From: an uncultured Collinsella sp.
Lineage (GTDB): Bacteria; Actinomycetota; Coriobacteriia; Coriobacteriales; Coriobacteriaceae
Assembly (NCBI GenBank): GCA_902495355.1
Contig: CABUWV010000004.1
Location: 62,001-126,000 of the forward strand
Direction: 5' to 3'
DNA length: 64,000 nt
In this document: positions 37,468 to 46,311 of the stretch, one piece after another
Position numbering within the stretch: the stretch's first letter is position 1
Layout: each line of letters begins with the position of its first letter
Translations under genes and position numbers: made by a program
The notes under the pieces: generated by a model
The model's database searches: none
Told to the model about the DNA's origin: nothing
The model's input: only the letters and a program-made list of their open reading frames with translations

Positions 37468-39398
37468 TCGACGAGGAGAACAAGTCCGCAACTATGACCG
37501 AGGCACCGGCCGCCGCCACAGCTGCGCCGGCCCACGCCGCTCCGGCGGGCTCCGCACCCGTGGAGCCCGAGGACACCGTGTTCTCCCTGCCTCTTTCGCA
37601 TGTAACGCATGATATTTCGGATCTCGCCGATAACGAGGACGAAGAGGATGCCGTAGCGGCGCCCATCGGCGCACATGCTGCGGAACAGCCCACAGCGCCC
37701 GAAGCAACCCCGGCGCCGGCTCACTTTGCAGAGCCCGTCGCCGCGGCAATCAACGAGAGCGCTGCGGTGTTTGCGGCACCCGAGCCCGCCGCGCCGGCGT
37801 TTCCCATAGCCCCGGCATCCGAGGTTGCGCCCGCGTCTACGCCGGCGCCCGAGGCGGGGACATCCCCCGAGGACGGCCCTGCACCCAAGACCCCGCAGCC
37901 TGCGCCCGCAAGCGAGTCCGATGCCGTGGCCGAGCCCGCCGCCCAGTCGCAAAACACGCCCGCGCCGTCGCACTTTGCGACGCCCGAGCCTATAGACGTC
38001 AGCCCGCAAGATGACGAGTCGACCGCCCGCGTGTCCGAGGAGCCCGACTCCCCGGACACCGGCGATTCCGAATCAAAAGCCGAGACCGACACCGTCTCTC
38101 CCGGTGACACTGCCGAGATCGACGTTGCCGCCGTTGAGGCCAAGCTCAAAGACCCCGGCTCGACCATGAGCTTTGAGCCCCTGACCGAGGAACGCATCGA
38201 GACCGACTCGACCTATGATGCCGGCACCACCACGCAACTCATGTGGGGCGCCCGCTCTGACGTTGGCTGCGTGCGCCCGCACAACGAGGATTCCTACCTG
38301 GTGCAGTCGCCGCTCTTTTGCGTATGCGACGGCATGGGTGGTCACGCTGCCGGCGAGGTGGCCTCTTCTATCGCTGTCGAGACCATCGCCAAGACAGCTC
38401 CTCAGTCTGCCGACGCCGCACGCCTGGCGGCAGCCGTCGAGGCCGCCAACGCCGCCGTAATCGAGGCTGCCTTGAATGGCCTGGGCAAGCCCGGCATGGG
38501 CTGCACAGCCACTTGCGCCTATATCGAAAACGACACGCTCGCCATCGCCCACGTGGGTGACTCTCGCGCCTACCTGCTCCACGAGGGCACGCTCATCCGC
38601 GTGACCCGCGACCACTCCTACGTGGAGGAGCTCGTAGACGCCGGCGAGATCACGGCAGATGAGGCTCGCGTCCACCCCAACCGTTCGGTCATCACCCGCG
38701 CGCTGGGCTCGGACCCCGCTATGTATGCCGACCACTTCACTCTGCATATCGAGGAAGGCGACCGTCTGATCCTGTGCTCCGACGGCCTTTCGAGCATGAT
38801 TCCCGATAGCGATATCGAGAACATCGCCACGCAGTCCTCAACCGCGCAAATCTGCGTCGACAACCTAGTGGACGCGGCGCTTGCCGCCGGCGGCCACGAC
38901 AACGTGACCGTAGTAGTCGTTGACCTGGTTGACGATGGCGTTATGCGCGAGGCGCAGCGCGTGCGTCGCCGCAACATTACTATCGCCGCCATCCTGGCCC
39001 TCGTCTTTGTGCTGGCAGCTGGCATCTGGGCCTACACGGGTGTCACCGGCTCGTACTACCTGGGTACCTACCAGGGCAATGTCGCCGTCTGGCGCGGCCT
39101 GCCCGGCAAGCCGCTCGGACTCAAGCTCCACTGGCTCGAGAGCGAAACCAGCATCAAGCTATCCGACCTGCCCGAAGACACGCAAAACCGCCTCAAGGCG
39201 GGTATTCCGCAAACAAGTGTCGACGATGCGCAGGACACGATATCCAAGTACCGCCACCAGATCGACGAGGAGCAGACCCGCCAGGTGATCGACGCGCAAA
39301 CGATTCGCGACAACACCAATCAGGGATCGACCTCCGAATCAGATTCCGAGAAAACCGCCGAACAGTCCGCCGAGGCCGAAGCCTCCGATAAGAATTAG
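37464..39398 (+). CDS. pstP: PP2C-type protein phosphatase, PstP-like, with long N-terminal extension
   Basis: A 644-residue protein. Residues 1-260 are a low-complexity acidic, Ala/Pro-rich extension absent from mycobacterial PstP. The PPM catalytic domain (about 261-490) has SDVGCVRPHNEDSYL, CDGMGGHAAGE, GDSRAYL, SDGLSSM and GGHDNVTVVVV, giving all metal-binding Asp residues. A membrane helix (about 504-525) and a short extracytoplasmic tail with a Glu/Ser-rich end follow. It should dephosphorylate the kinases and FHA partners encoded beside it. ATG at 37464 overlaps the upstream stop; an internal ATG at 37494 is possible. Confidence 0.94.
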   Translation: MIDEENKSATMTEAPAAATAAPAHAAPAGSAPVEPEDTVFSLPLSHVTHDISDLADNEDEEDAVAAPIGAHAAEQPTAPEATPAPAHFAEPVAAAINESAAVFAAPEPAAPAFPIAPASEVAPASTPAPEAGTSPEDGPAPKTPQPAPASESDAVAEPAAQSQNTPAPSHFATPEPIDVSPQDDESTARVSEEPDSPDTGDSESKAETDTVSPGDTAEIDVAAVEAKLKDPGSTMSFEPLTEERIETDSTYDAGTTTQLMWGARSDVGCVRPHNEDSYLVQSPLFCVCDGMGGHAAGEVASSIAVETIAKTAPQSADAARLAAAVEAANAAVIEAALNGLGKPGMGCTATCAYIENDTLAIAHVGDSRAYLLHEGTLIRVTRDHSYVEELVDAGEITADEARVHPNRSVITRALGSDPAMYADHFTLHIEEGDRLILCSDGLSSMIPDSDIENIATQSSTAQICVDNLVDAALAAGGHDNVTVVVVDLVDDGVMREAQRVRRRNITIAAILALVFVLAAGIWAYTGVTGSYYLGTYQGNVAVWRGLPGKPLGLKLHWLESETSIKLSDLPEDTQNRLKAGIPQTSVDDAQDTISKYRHQIDEEQTRQVIDAQTIRDNTNQGSTSESDSEKTAEQSAEAEASDKN

Positions 39399-39414
39399 AA
39401 AGGGAGTGCCGCTT

Positions 39415-42285
39415 ATGAGTCGCCGCAACACCGAGCTGCTCTTGCTCATCGCCTCGGCGTTCCCCGTCATCCTGCTGTATGCGATGTACGTGCTCACCGC
39501 GGGCGCCGCTATCTCCTTTGAGACGCTCGCCGTGCCGATCGGCCTCTTTGCCGCCTTCGCCGCGGCACATATCGCCGTGCGCATCTTGGCGCCCGGCGCC
39601 GACCCCGCCATCCTACCCATCGTATTTATACTTTCGGGCATCGGCATCACGTTCGTGACACGCCTCGCCCCCGCTCTCGCCATCTCACAGCTCATCATCC
39701 TGTTTGTCTCGGTGGCGCTCATGGTGGGAACGCTCGCGTTGGTTAAGAACCTCGACGTGGTCATGCGCTACAAGTACACCTTTGGCATCATCGGCATCAT
39801 TCTGCTGATGCTGCCTATCTTTATCGGCACCACGATCTCGGGCTCCAAGCTGTGGATTCGCATCGCGGGCTTTACCATCCAGCCCGGCGAGTTCGCCAAG
39901 GTCTTTATCGTCCTGTTCCTGGCCGGCTACCTGGCCGAGAACCGCGAGCTGCTCTCCATCTCCAACCGCAAGATCCTGGGCTTTAAGATCCCTCGCCTGC
40001 GACTGCTGCTGCCGCTGTTTGCCGTGTGGGGCGTGTGCCTGCTCGTCGTCGTCTTCGAACGCGACCTGGGTTCGGCCGTGCTGTTCTACACCATCTTCTT
40101 GCTGATGCTCTACGTTGCCACGGGACGATTCTCGTATGTCGTTATCGGCCTTGCGCTCTTAGCTGTCGGAGCCGTGGGCGCCTACAAGTTCCTATCGCAC
40201 GTTCAGGTGCGTTTCCAGGTTTGGCTCGATCCGTTTAAGGACGCCCAGGGCCAGGGCTACCAGATCGTCCAGTCGCTCTTCTCGCTTGCCGATGGCGGTC
40301 TGGTCGGTGTTGGCATCGGCAACGGCATGGCCAACAACATCCCTGTCGTCGAGTCCGACTTTATCTTCTCGGCTATCGGCGAGGAGATGGGCCTTTTGGG
40401 CGGCGGCGCCGTGCTCATCCTGTTTATGCTCTTTGCCGTTCGCGGCCTGACCACAGCTGCCCGCGCAAAGTCCGACCTCGCCGCCTTTAGTGCCACGGGC
40501 CTTACGGCCGCCATCAGCTTCCAGGCCTTCTTGATCGTTGGCGGCGTAACCCGCCTGATCCCGCTGACCGGCGTCACCCTGCCCTTTATGAGCCAGGGCG
40601 GCTCCTCTCTGCTGGCGAGCTTTATCATCGTCGCGCTCCTGCTGCGCGCCGGTGACGAGGCGACCGGACGCGAGGCCGAGCTTACCGGCACCGGCACCAT
40701 GGCCGCCATCACCGATGATCAGGTCGCATCTGCCGCCGCCCCGACGGGCACGCGCTTTGCCACCTCGTCTTCCTACGGCAGCGGCAGCCATTCCGTCGGC
40801 TCGCGCATGCGCCGTCGCCTGCTCGACACACCTGAATCCGGTGTGCTCGGCCGCGTGGCGCTCGCCAACCGTCTAACCCGCGCGGTGCTCGCCTTTACGG
40901 CGCTGTTCGCCATCCTTATCGGCAACCTCACCTATGTCCAGGTCATCAAGGCCAAGGACTATCAGGACATGCCGACCAACAACCACACCATCGCCCGCTC
41001 CAAGTACATCCAGCGCGGTTCCATCATCACGTCCGACGGCGTGACGCTGGCCGAGTCGCTGCAACAGGAGGACGGCACCTACGTACGCTCCTACCCCAAC
41101 GGTAACCTGGCAGCGCACGTGGTTGGCTACGTGAGCCAGCAGTATGGCACCACCGCCATCGAGAGCGTCATGAACGACACGCTCACCGGCTCTAAGGATT
41201 ACTCCAGCTGGAACAACGCCATCGCGTCGCTCGCGGGCCAGACCCAGCCGGGCAACACCGCCAAGCTCACCATCGACTCGCGCATCCAGACGGCTGCCGA
41301 GCAGGCACTCAAGGGCTTTAAGGGCGCTGTAGTGGTCATCGACCCGCGTACCGGCGCGGTGCTCGCATGTGCCAGCTCGCCCACCTACGACAACACCAAC
41401 ATCGATGCCCTGCTGCAGACGGGCGGCGGCGAGGACGGCTCCATGTACAATCGCGCCATGGACGCGCTGTACACGCCGGGCTCAACGTTTAAGGTCGTTA
41501 CGCTTTCCGCGGCACTCGAGACCGGTACCGCCAGCCTTACCAGCACCTACCAGGCGCCCGGCTCCATGGACATCGGCAACGCACCGGTCACCAACGATGC
41601 CAACGAGAGCTACGGCACCATCAGCCTGCAGCAGGCCTTTGCCGTGTCCTCCAACGTCGTCTTTGGCCAGGTGGCAAACGAAGTTGGCGCAAACACGCTC
41701 GTACAGTTTGCCAACGCCTTTGGCTACGGCCAAAAGCTCGGCCAGGACCTGACCTCCGCGGCCTCCATCATGGCCGACCCGTCGCTCATGACCGAGTGGG
41801 AGACCGCCTGGGCCGGCGCCGGCCAGCCTGTCGGCATGGACCACACGCCCGGCCCGCAGACCACCGTCATGCAAAACGCCGTGATTGCCGCCGCCATCGC
41901 TAACAGCGGCGTGGTCATGGACCCGTACTTTGTAGCCCAGGTACTCGCCCCGGACGGAACCGTGGTCAAGACCACGCAGTCCCGCTCGCTTGGTCAGGCC
42001 GTCAGCTCCGCCACGGCCGACCAGGTCAAGCAGGCCATGCTTGCCGTCGTCCAGTCCGGCACCGGCACCGATGCCCAGATCCCCGGCGTCAAGGTCGCCG
42101 GCAAGACCGGCTCGGCCGAGACCGGCGGCACCAACGTCAACTCGATGTTCGTTGGCTTTGCACCTTACGATTCACCCACGGTCGCCATCTCGGTGGCCTT
42201 GGAGGATTTCGACAAGCATGACGTCAAGGCCGCCAAGATTGCCGGTATCGTCCTGACCGCGGCGCTTGCCGCACAGGGAGCGTGA
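39415..42285 (+). CDS. FtsW/RodA-PBP fusion: peptidoglycan polymerase plus transpeptidase
   Basis: A 956-residue fusion of a SEDS glycosyltransferase and a class B penicillin-binding protein. Residues 1 to about 430 contain about ten membrane helices with FtsW/RodA signatures (QPGEFAKVFIVLFLAGYLAE, ERDLGSAVLFY, PFMSQGGSSLLASF). A cytoplasmic linker (about 430-485) leads to a single helix (about 492-510), the PBP dimerisation region (RGSIITSDGVTLAES) and the transpeptidase domain with PGSTFKVVTL (SxxK, about 690), AVSSNVV (SxN, about 745) and AGKTGSAE (KTG, about 896). In most bacteria these are two proteins, usually two adjacent genes. ATG at 39415 has GGGAG 8 bp upstream. Confidence 0.95.
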   Translation: MSRRNTELLLLIASAFPVILLYAMYVLTAGAAISFETLAVPIGLFAAFAAAHIAVRILAPGADPAILPIVFILSGIGITFVTRLAPALAISQLIILFVSVALMVGTLALVKNLDVVMRYKYTFGIIGIILLMLPIFIGTTISGSKLWIRIAGFTIQPGEFAKVFIVLFLAGYLAENRELLSISNRKILGFKIPRLRLLLPLFAVWGVCLLVVVFERDLGSAVLFYTIFLLMLYVATGRFSYVVIGLALLAVGAVGAYKFLSHVQVRFQVWLDPFKDAQGQGYQIVQSLFSLADGGLVGVGIGNGMANNIPVVESDFIFSAIGEEMGLLGGGAVLILFMLFAVRGLTTAARAKSDLAAFSATGLTAAISFQAFLIVGGVTRLIPLTGVTLPFMSQGGSSLLASFIIVALLLRAGDEATGREAELTGTGTMAAITDDQVASAAAPTGTRFATSSSYGSGSHSVGSRMRRRLLDTPESGVLGRVALANRLTRAVLAFTALFAILIGNLTYVQVIKAKDYQDMPTNNHTIARSKYIQRGSIITSDGVTLAESLQQEDGTYVRSYPNGNLAAHVVGYVSQQYGTTAIESVMNDTLTGSKDYSSWNNAIASLAGQTQPGNTAKLTIDSRIQTAAEQALKGFKGAVVVIDPRTGAVLACASSPTYDNTNIDALLQTGGGEDGSMYNRAMDALYTPGSTFKVVTLSAALETGTASLTSTYQAPGSMDIGNAPVTNDANESYGTISLQQAFAVSSNVVFGQVANEVGANTLVQFANAFGYGQKLGQDLTSAASIMADPSLMTEWETAWAGAGQPVGMDHTPGPQTTVMQNAVIAAAIANSGVVMDPYFVAQVLAPDGTVVKTTQSRSLGQAVSSATADQVKQAMLAVVQSGTGTDAQIPGVKVAGKTGSAETGGTNVNSMFVGFAPYDSPTVAISVALEDFDKHDVKAAKIAGIVLTAALAAQGA

Positions 42286-42417
42286 TGCCCATGATCGAAT
42301 CGGACACCCGAGGCGCGCCGCGGCCGAAGAGTTAGCGGCAACGCGCCACACGGCCCCAGCGGCCACATCGTAGGTACTACACACATCGTTGAGCGAATAG
42401 TTATGTTAGGAGCAGGA

Positions 42418-44385
42418 ATGGAACAGAGGGTCCTCGGGGGAAGATACCTCCTCAAGGATAAGGTGGGAACAGGCGGCATGGCGACCGTCTACCGTGCACA
42501 GGACCAGGTCCTCGACCGCACGGTAGCCGTCAAGATTATGCTGCCGCAGTATGCTGGCGACGCAACCTTCGCCGCGCGCTTTAAGCAGGAGGCCCAGGCA
42601 GCAGCCGGTCTCTCCTCCCCCTATATCGTGGGCGTCTACGATTGGGGCAAGGACGGCGACACCTATTACATCGTCATGGAGTACCTGCGCGGCACCGACC
42701 TTAAGAGCGGCATCAAGAGCCACGGCGCCCTCGACCCCAAGAAGGTCGCCCAGATCGGCTCGCAGATCAGCTCCGCGCTTTCGGTCGCCCACAAGCACGA
42801 GATCATCCACCGCGACATTAAGCCGCAGAACATCATGGTGCTGCCCGACGGCAACATCAAGGTGATGGACTTTGGCATCGCGCGCGCCAAGAACAGCCAC
42901 CTCACGCAAGACAACAACGTGCTGGGAACCGCCCACTACGTCAGCCCCGAGCAGACCCGCGGTCAGGACCTCGGCCCCACCTCGGATATCTACTCGCTGG
43001 GCGTCGTGATGTACGAGTGCGCCACCGGCCGCGTTCCCTTTGACGGTGACGACGCCATCTCGGTCGCACTCAAGCAAGTCAACGAGTTGCCTATTCCGCC
43101 GAGCCAGATCAACTCCGGTGTCGACGCCGACCTTGAGCGCATCATCCTCAAGTGCATGGAGAAGGACCCGGCAAACCGCTTCCAGACCGCCGACGAGCTG
43201 CGTCAGGTGCTCAACAGCTACCTGTCGGGCCGTGCCGTCAACGTCTCGGAGCCCACGCGCATCATCGGTGCCCCCGGTGAACTGGGCGCCACCAAGACTC
43301 GCGAGCTTTCCGATCAGACGCGCGCCATGGTGCGTCCCGTCTCGGGCGTGAGCGGCCAGAATACCGCCCGTAGCTCGGTTTCGGGCTCCACCGGCTCCTA
43401 CGAGGTCGAAGAGCCCAAATCCAACAAGAACAAGATCATCGCCGCCGTGGTGGCAGCGGTTGCCGTCATCGGCATCGTGGTGGCCTTTGCCACAGGACTC
43501 TTTGGCGGCGAGCAGGTCACCGTGCCCGACGTGCTGGGCAAGGACCAGCAGACTGCCGTCGAGCTGATCAAGGAAGCCGGCCTCGAGGTCGGCACCATCG
43601 ACCAAAGCTACAACGACGATGTCGACGAGGGCAAGGTCGCCGAGCAGACGCCCAACGGCAACACCAAGAAAGCCAAGGGCACCAAGGTGAACCTGGTAAT
43701 CTCCAAGGGCCCCAAGCCCTCCGAGAAGGTTGAGGTTCCCCAGCTTGTCGGCCTGACCAAGGACCAGGCCGAGGCCGCGTTGGCAAGCGTTGGCCTGAAG
43801 GGCAACGCCTCAGAGGAGGCCAACGAGGCCGATGAGGGCCAGGTCTTCGAGCAGGGCACCGACGCCGGTAAGGAAGTCGCGAAGGGCACGACCATCTCGT
43901 ACAAGGTCTCGAGCGGCCCGGATACCACGTCCGTCCCCGATCTGACCGACATGACCGAGGCCCAGGCGCGCAACGCCCTCGATATGGCAGGCTTTGGCGT
44001 CGACGTGAGCTACCAGGAGAACGACTCGGTTACCGAGGGCACCGTGATCAGCTGGAACCCCAGCGGCAAGCAGAAGCCCGGCGCCACGATTACCGTCGTC
44101 ATTGCCAAGAAGTCCGGCAAGGCCACCGTCCCGGGCAACCTGTACGGCAAGAGCATCTCCGCCGCCGTCACCGCGCTCAACAACGCCGGTTTCTATAACA
44201 TTGGCTTCTGCGACCAGAACGGCAATCCCGTAAGCGGTAACGAGGATGCCACCGTTACGGGCGTCTCCCCCACCGGCAAGCAGTCCACCGACAGCACGAT
44301 CACGCTAACAGTCGCACTTTCTGGCTCGGGCTCTGGCTCTGGCTCTGGCTCGGGCACGGGCGACGATTCCGGTACGACCAACTAG
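42418..44385 (+). CDS. pknB: PASTA-domain Ser/Thr kinase, PknB/Stk1-like
   Basis: A 655-residue receptor kinase. The cytoplasmic kinase (about 1-275) has VGTGGMATVYRA, AVKIML, IIHRDIKPQNIM and MDFGIARA, fully canonical. After a juxtamembrane linker there is a membrane helix (about 339-362) and four PASTA repeats (each beginning like VTVPDVLG, VEVPQLVG, TSVPDLTD, ATVPGNLYG), which bind muropeptides or beta-lactams. The C-terminus is a Ser-Gly repeat. ATG at 42418 has AGGAG 5 bp upstream; ATG at 42403 lacks one. It closes the cluster and is followed by a strong terminator; 132 bp separate it from the FtsW-PBP gene. Confidence 0.97.
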   Translation: MEQRVLGGRYLLKDKVGTGGMATVYRAQDQVLDRTVAVKIMLPQYAGDATFAARFKQEAQAAAGLSSPYIVGVYDWGKDGDTYYIVMEYLRGTDLKSGIKSHGALDPKKVAQIGSQISSALSVAHKHEIIHRDIKPQNIMVLPDGNIKVMDFGIARAKNSHLTQDNNVLGTAHYVSPEQTRGQDLGPTSDIYSLGVVMYECATGRVPFDGDDAISVALKQVNELPIPPSQINSGVDADLERIILKCMEKDPANRFQTADELRQVLNSYLSGRAVNVSEPTRIIGAPGELGATKTRELSDQTRAMVRPVSGVSGQNTARSSVSGSTGSYEVEEPKSNKNKIIAAVVAAVAVIGIVVAFATGLFGGEQVTVPDVLGKDQQTAVELIKEAGLEVGTIDQSYNDDVDEGKVAEQTPNGNTKKAKGTKVNLVISKGPKPSEKVEVPQLVGLTKDQAEAALASVGLKGNASEEANEADEGQVFEQGTDAGKEVAKGTTISYKVSSGPDTTSVPDLTDMTEAQARNALDMAGFGVDVSYQENDSVTEGTVISWNPSGKQKPGATITVVIAKKSGKATVPGNLYGKSISAAVTALNNAGFYNIGFCDQNGNPVSGNEDATVTGVSPTGKQSTDSTITLTVALSGSGSGSGSGSGTGDDSGTTN

Positions 44386-44437
44386 TCGCCACCCCACCGC
44401 TCATCACGGCTCTCGCCGCAAACATATTCGCTCACAG

Positions 44438-44476
44438 GCGCCCGCTTGCTCCCCCAGCAAGCGGGCGCTTCGTTTT
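44438..44476 (+). terminator. Terminator of the cell-wall signalling operon
   Basis: Perfect 13-bp stem GCGCCCGCTTGCT / AGCAAGCGGGCGC with a CCCCC loop and a downstream T5, about 50 bp beyond the PASTA kinase stop. Confidence 0.92.
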
Positions 44477-44496
44477 TGACATGACATGAACCAGAA

Positions 44497-44525
44497 GAGC
44501 CCGGCACCATAGCGGTACCGGGCTC
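44497..44525. repeat. Hairpin beside the tRNA-Arg remnant
   Basis: 12-bp arms GAGCCCGGCACC / GGTACCGGGCTC with one mismatch and a 5-nt loop. Read on the minus strand it is followed by TTCTGG, so it could be a weak terminator for a tRNA that once ended at 44534. Confidence 0.5.
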
Positions 44526-44533
44526 GATATTCC

Positions 44534-44610
44534 TCTGGTGCCCCCGGGCGGATTCGAAAACTCCCCCCGCGGGAAATTGGTGACGCGGGTGTCGACGGCT
44601 CGAATCCGCC
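44534..44610 (-). pseudogene. Rearranged tRNA-Arg 3'-half remnants
   Basis: Bases 44534-44558 are identical over 25 bp to 44664-44688, the T-loop/acceptor/CCA end of the intact tRNA-Arg, in the same orientation and 130 bp away. Bases 44585-44610 match the anticodon-to-T-arm part of the same tRNA in the opposite orientation with one mismatch. Neither fragment can fold as a tRNA. Duplicated tRNA 3' ends are the usual scars of integrase-mediated insertion, but no integrase is present. Confidence 0.75.
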
Positions 44611-44631
44611 GACGGCCCCCACAAACCAGAA

Positions 44632-44655
44632 ACGGCGCCGCTCTCGCGACGCCGT
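44632..44655 (-). terminator. Possible terminator of tRNA-Arg
   Basis: ACGGCG / CGCCGT stem 10 bp beyond the tRNA CCA end on the minus strand; the following T-run is poor (TTTCTGGT). Confidence 0.4.
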
Positions 44656-44665
44656 CATAATCTTC

Positions 44666-44741
44666 TGGTGCCCCCGGGCGGATTCGAACCGTCGACACCC
44701 GCTTTAGGAGAGCGGTGCTCTATCCCCTGAGCTACGGAGGC
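44666..44741 (-). tRNA. tRNA-Arg (CCT)
   Basis: Minus-strand cloverleaf: acceptor GCCTCCG/CGGGGGC, D-arm GCTCAGGGGATAGAGC, anticodon stem CCGCT/AGCGG with loop CTCCTAA (anticodon CCT), T-arm GGTTCGAATCC, encoded CCA (44666-44668). Confidence 0.97.
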
Positions 44742-44751
44742 ATGTTGTACT

Positions 44752-44757
44752 AGTGTA
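44752..44757 (-). promoter_or_regulatory. -10 box for tRNA-Arg
   Basis: TGCTACACT on the minus strand forms an extended -10 (TGc-TACACT) about 10 bp before the tRNA 5' end; no clear -35 at ideal spacing. Confidence 0.5.
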
Positions 44758-44803
44758 GCAGATTTGCGCAACTACCATGCAGCGCATAGCCGCTCTTCGA
44801 GAC

Positions 44804-44857
44804 AGTCATCTGCGACGTTCTTTAATGATTAGTCGTTTAAGAACGTCGCAGGCGACT
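44804..44857. repeat. Hairpin element, AAGAACGTC family, copy 2
   Basis: Arms 44804-44825 and 44836-44857 are complementary with three differences. The right arm carries AGTCG-TTTAAGAACGTC as in the element at 19279-19363, and its end overlaps the stop codon of the DUF956 gene (44856-44858). Confidence 0.65.
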
Positions 44858-45254
44858 AGTTGCCTTTGTGGAAGAGGTTTTTGATAACGGAGGGGATGCT
44901 CTTGGCGCCCTTGGCCGTCACATCGATAAAGTCGGGCGAACGCACGAGCTTATCCTCGTCGACGTACTTGCGGACCGCGCGCAACGTCTCTTTGTCATCG
45001 CGCGTCGAAAACGTAAAGTGGCCGGTATCCTTGGTAAAGATGGCAAAACGCGTGATCTTCTTGGTGCCGCGCAAAACCTCGGCGGCAATATAGTCGACCT
45101 CGTCCCACGGGATTTGAATATAATCCTCGGGATTGCGCTCGTTATAGTACTCAAACGCCTTATTGCCCACCATCACGTTACCGTGGCTGGTAAGCCCCAT
45201 CAGGCAGGTTGCCGGCGTTGCCAGATCGACCGTGCTGTTCTGAGATTGCGCCAT
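44856..45254 (-). CDS. DUF956 protein (ManO-type), mannose PTS-associated
   Basis: A 132-residue protein matching DUF956, which is found almost only at the end of mannose-class PTS operons: MVGNKAFEYYNERNPEDYIQ, IPWDEVDYIAAEV, RFAIFTKDTGHFTF. It resembles a PH-like fold; the function is uncertain, though a regulatory role (ManO) has been proposed. ATG at 45254 follows GGAGGGCGAG. It is the last of four same-strand genes but lies beyond a terminator-like hairpin, so it may be expressed at a lower level than the transport genes. Confidence 0.92.
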   Translation of the reverse strand: MAQSQNSTVDLATPATCLMGLTSHGNVMVGNKAFEYYNERNPEDYIQIPWDEVDYIAAEVLRGTKKITRFAIFTKDTGHFTFSTRDDKETLRAVRKYVDEDKLVRSPDFIDVTAKGAKSIPSVIKNLFHKGN

Positions 45255-45270
45255 GCGCGCCTCGCCCTCC

Positions 45271-45318
45271 AAATAAAACAATCGGACCGCATCCAGTGTA
45301 CCCACCGGGTGCGGTCCG
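45271..45318 (-). terminator. Terminator between EIID and DUF956 genes
   Basis: 12-bp stem CGGACCGCATCC / GGGTGCGGTCCG (one mismatch) followed on the minus strand by T-rich ATTGTTTTATTT. It is placed so that read-through would be needed to reach the DUF956 gene. Confidence 0.75.
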
Positions 45319-45374
45319 TTTCAATGGCTCAAAAGCCCTTGCCTAGCAATTCTCGGTCTTAAGCCGAAGCGTGC

Positions 45375-46295
45375 TTACATGAAGCCGCAGAAGCGACCGA
45401 TGATGCCGACGGCGAAGAGAGCCAGGATGATGACGATCGGGCTGACCTTCTTCTTGAGGAGCTTGCAGACCAGCAGGGTCAGGCACACGGCGGCAAGGCC
45501 GGGGATGAGCTGATCGAGGTTGGCCTGAAGCGTGGTGACCTTCATCTGATCAAGGGCGGTAGCACCGACGGAGTTGTACATCGTCAGCGCTTCCTTGATA
45601 CCCTCGGAACCGGAGGGCAGGCTAGCCCAGTCGATAAAGGCGCCAGCAGACTGCTTGACCGTGGAGACGATCGGGGTGAAGGAAATGGACACCCAGCGCT
45701 CGACCAGGGCACCGATGATGAACATACCCAGGATGGAAGCGCCCTCGGTGACCTTGCCCATCAGACCACCGGAGAGGTCCTTGGCGATGGAGGAGCCGAC
45801 CTTGTAGCCAAACTCCTGCGTGTACCACAGGAAAGCGTAACGGATGATGTTCCACGCGAAGAAGAACAGCAGCGGACCGACGATGCTGCCGGACATGGCC
45901 AGGGAAGCGCCCAGAGCGCCCAGAATCGGGCGAAGGGTGAACCAGAAGACGGGGTCACCGACGCCGGCGAGCGGGCCCATCATACCGACCTTGACGCCCT
46001 GGATGGCGACGTCATCGATCGGAGCACCGTTGGCGCGCTCCTCCTCGAGGGCGAGGGTAACGCCAATGACGGGGGCGGAAACATAGGGGTGGGTGTTATA
46101 GAACTCCAGGTGGCGCTTAAGAGCGGCAATCTGGTCATCCTTGCTGGTGTAGAGCTTCTTGATCGCAGGGATCATTGCGAAGCACCAGCCGCCGTTCTGC
46201 ATACGCTCGTAGTTCCACGAGCCCTGAAGGAACTGATGACGGAAGCAAACCTTCTTACGGTCAGCCTTGGTGAGCTGAATCTTGTTCTCTGCCAT
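45375..46295 (-). CDS. manZ: PTS mannose/fructose/sorbose transporter subunit IID
   Basis: A 306-residue EIID membrane subunit that, with EIIC, forms the sugar channel. FLQGSWNYERMQNGGWCFAMIP, LEEERANGAPIDD and GVKVGMMGPLAGVGDPVFWF are hallmark sequences. Several membrane helices lie in the C-terminal half. ATG at 46295 follows GGGGAG, 16 bp after the EIIC stop. Mannose-class EIID is the subunit often used as receptor by class IIa bacteriocins. Confidence 0.96.
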   Translation of the reverse strand: MAENKIQLTKADRKKVCFRHQFLQGSWNYERMQNGGWCFAMIPAIKKLYTSKDDQIAALKRHLEFYNTHPYVSAPVIGVTLALEEERANGAPIDDVAIQGVKVGMMGPLAGVGDPVFWFTLRPILGALGASLAMSGSIVGPLLFFFAWNIIRYAFLWYTQEFGYKVGSSIAKDLSGGLMGKVTEGASILGMFIIGALVERWVSISFTPIVSTVKQSAGAFIDWASLPSGSEGIKEALTMYNSVGATALDQMKVTTLQANLDQLIPGLAAVCLTLLVCKLLKKKVSPIVIILALFAVGIIGRFCGFM

Positions 46296-46311
46296 ATGTA
46301 TCACTCCCCTC

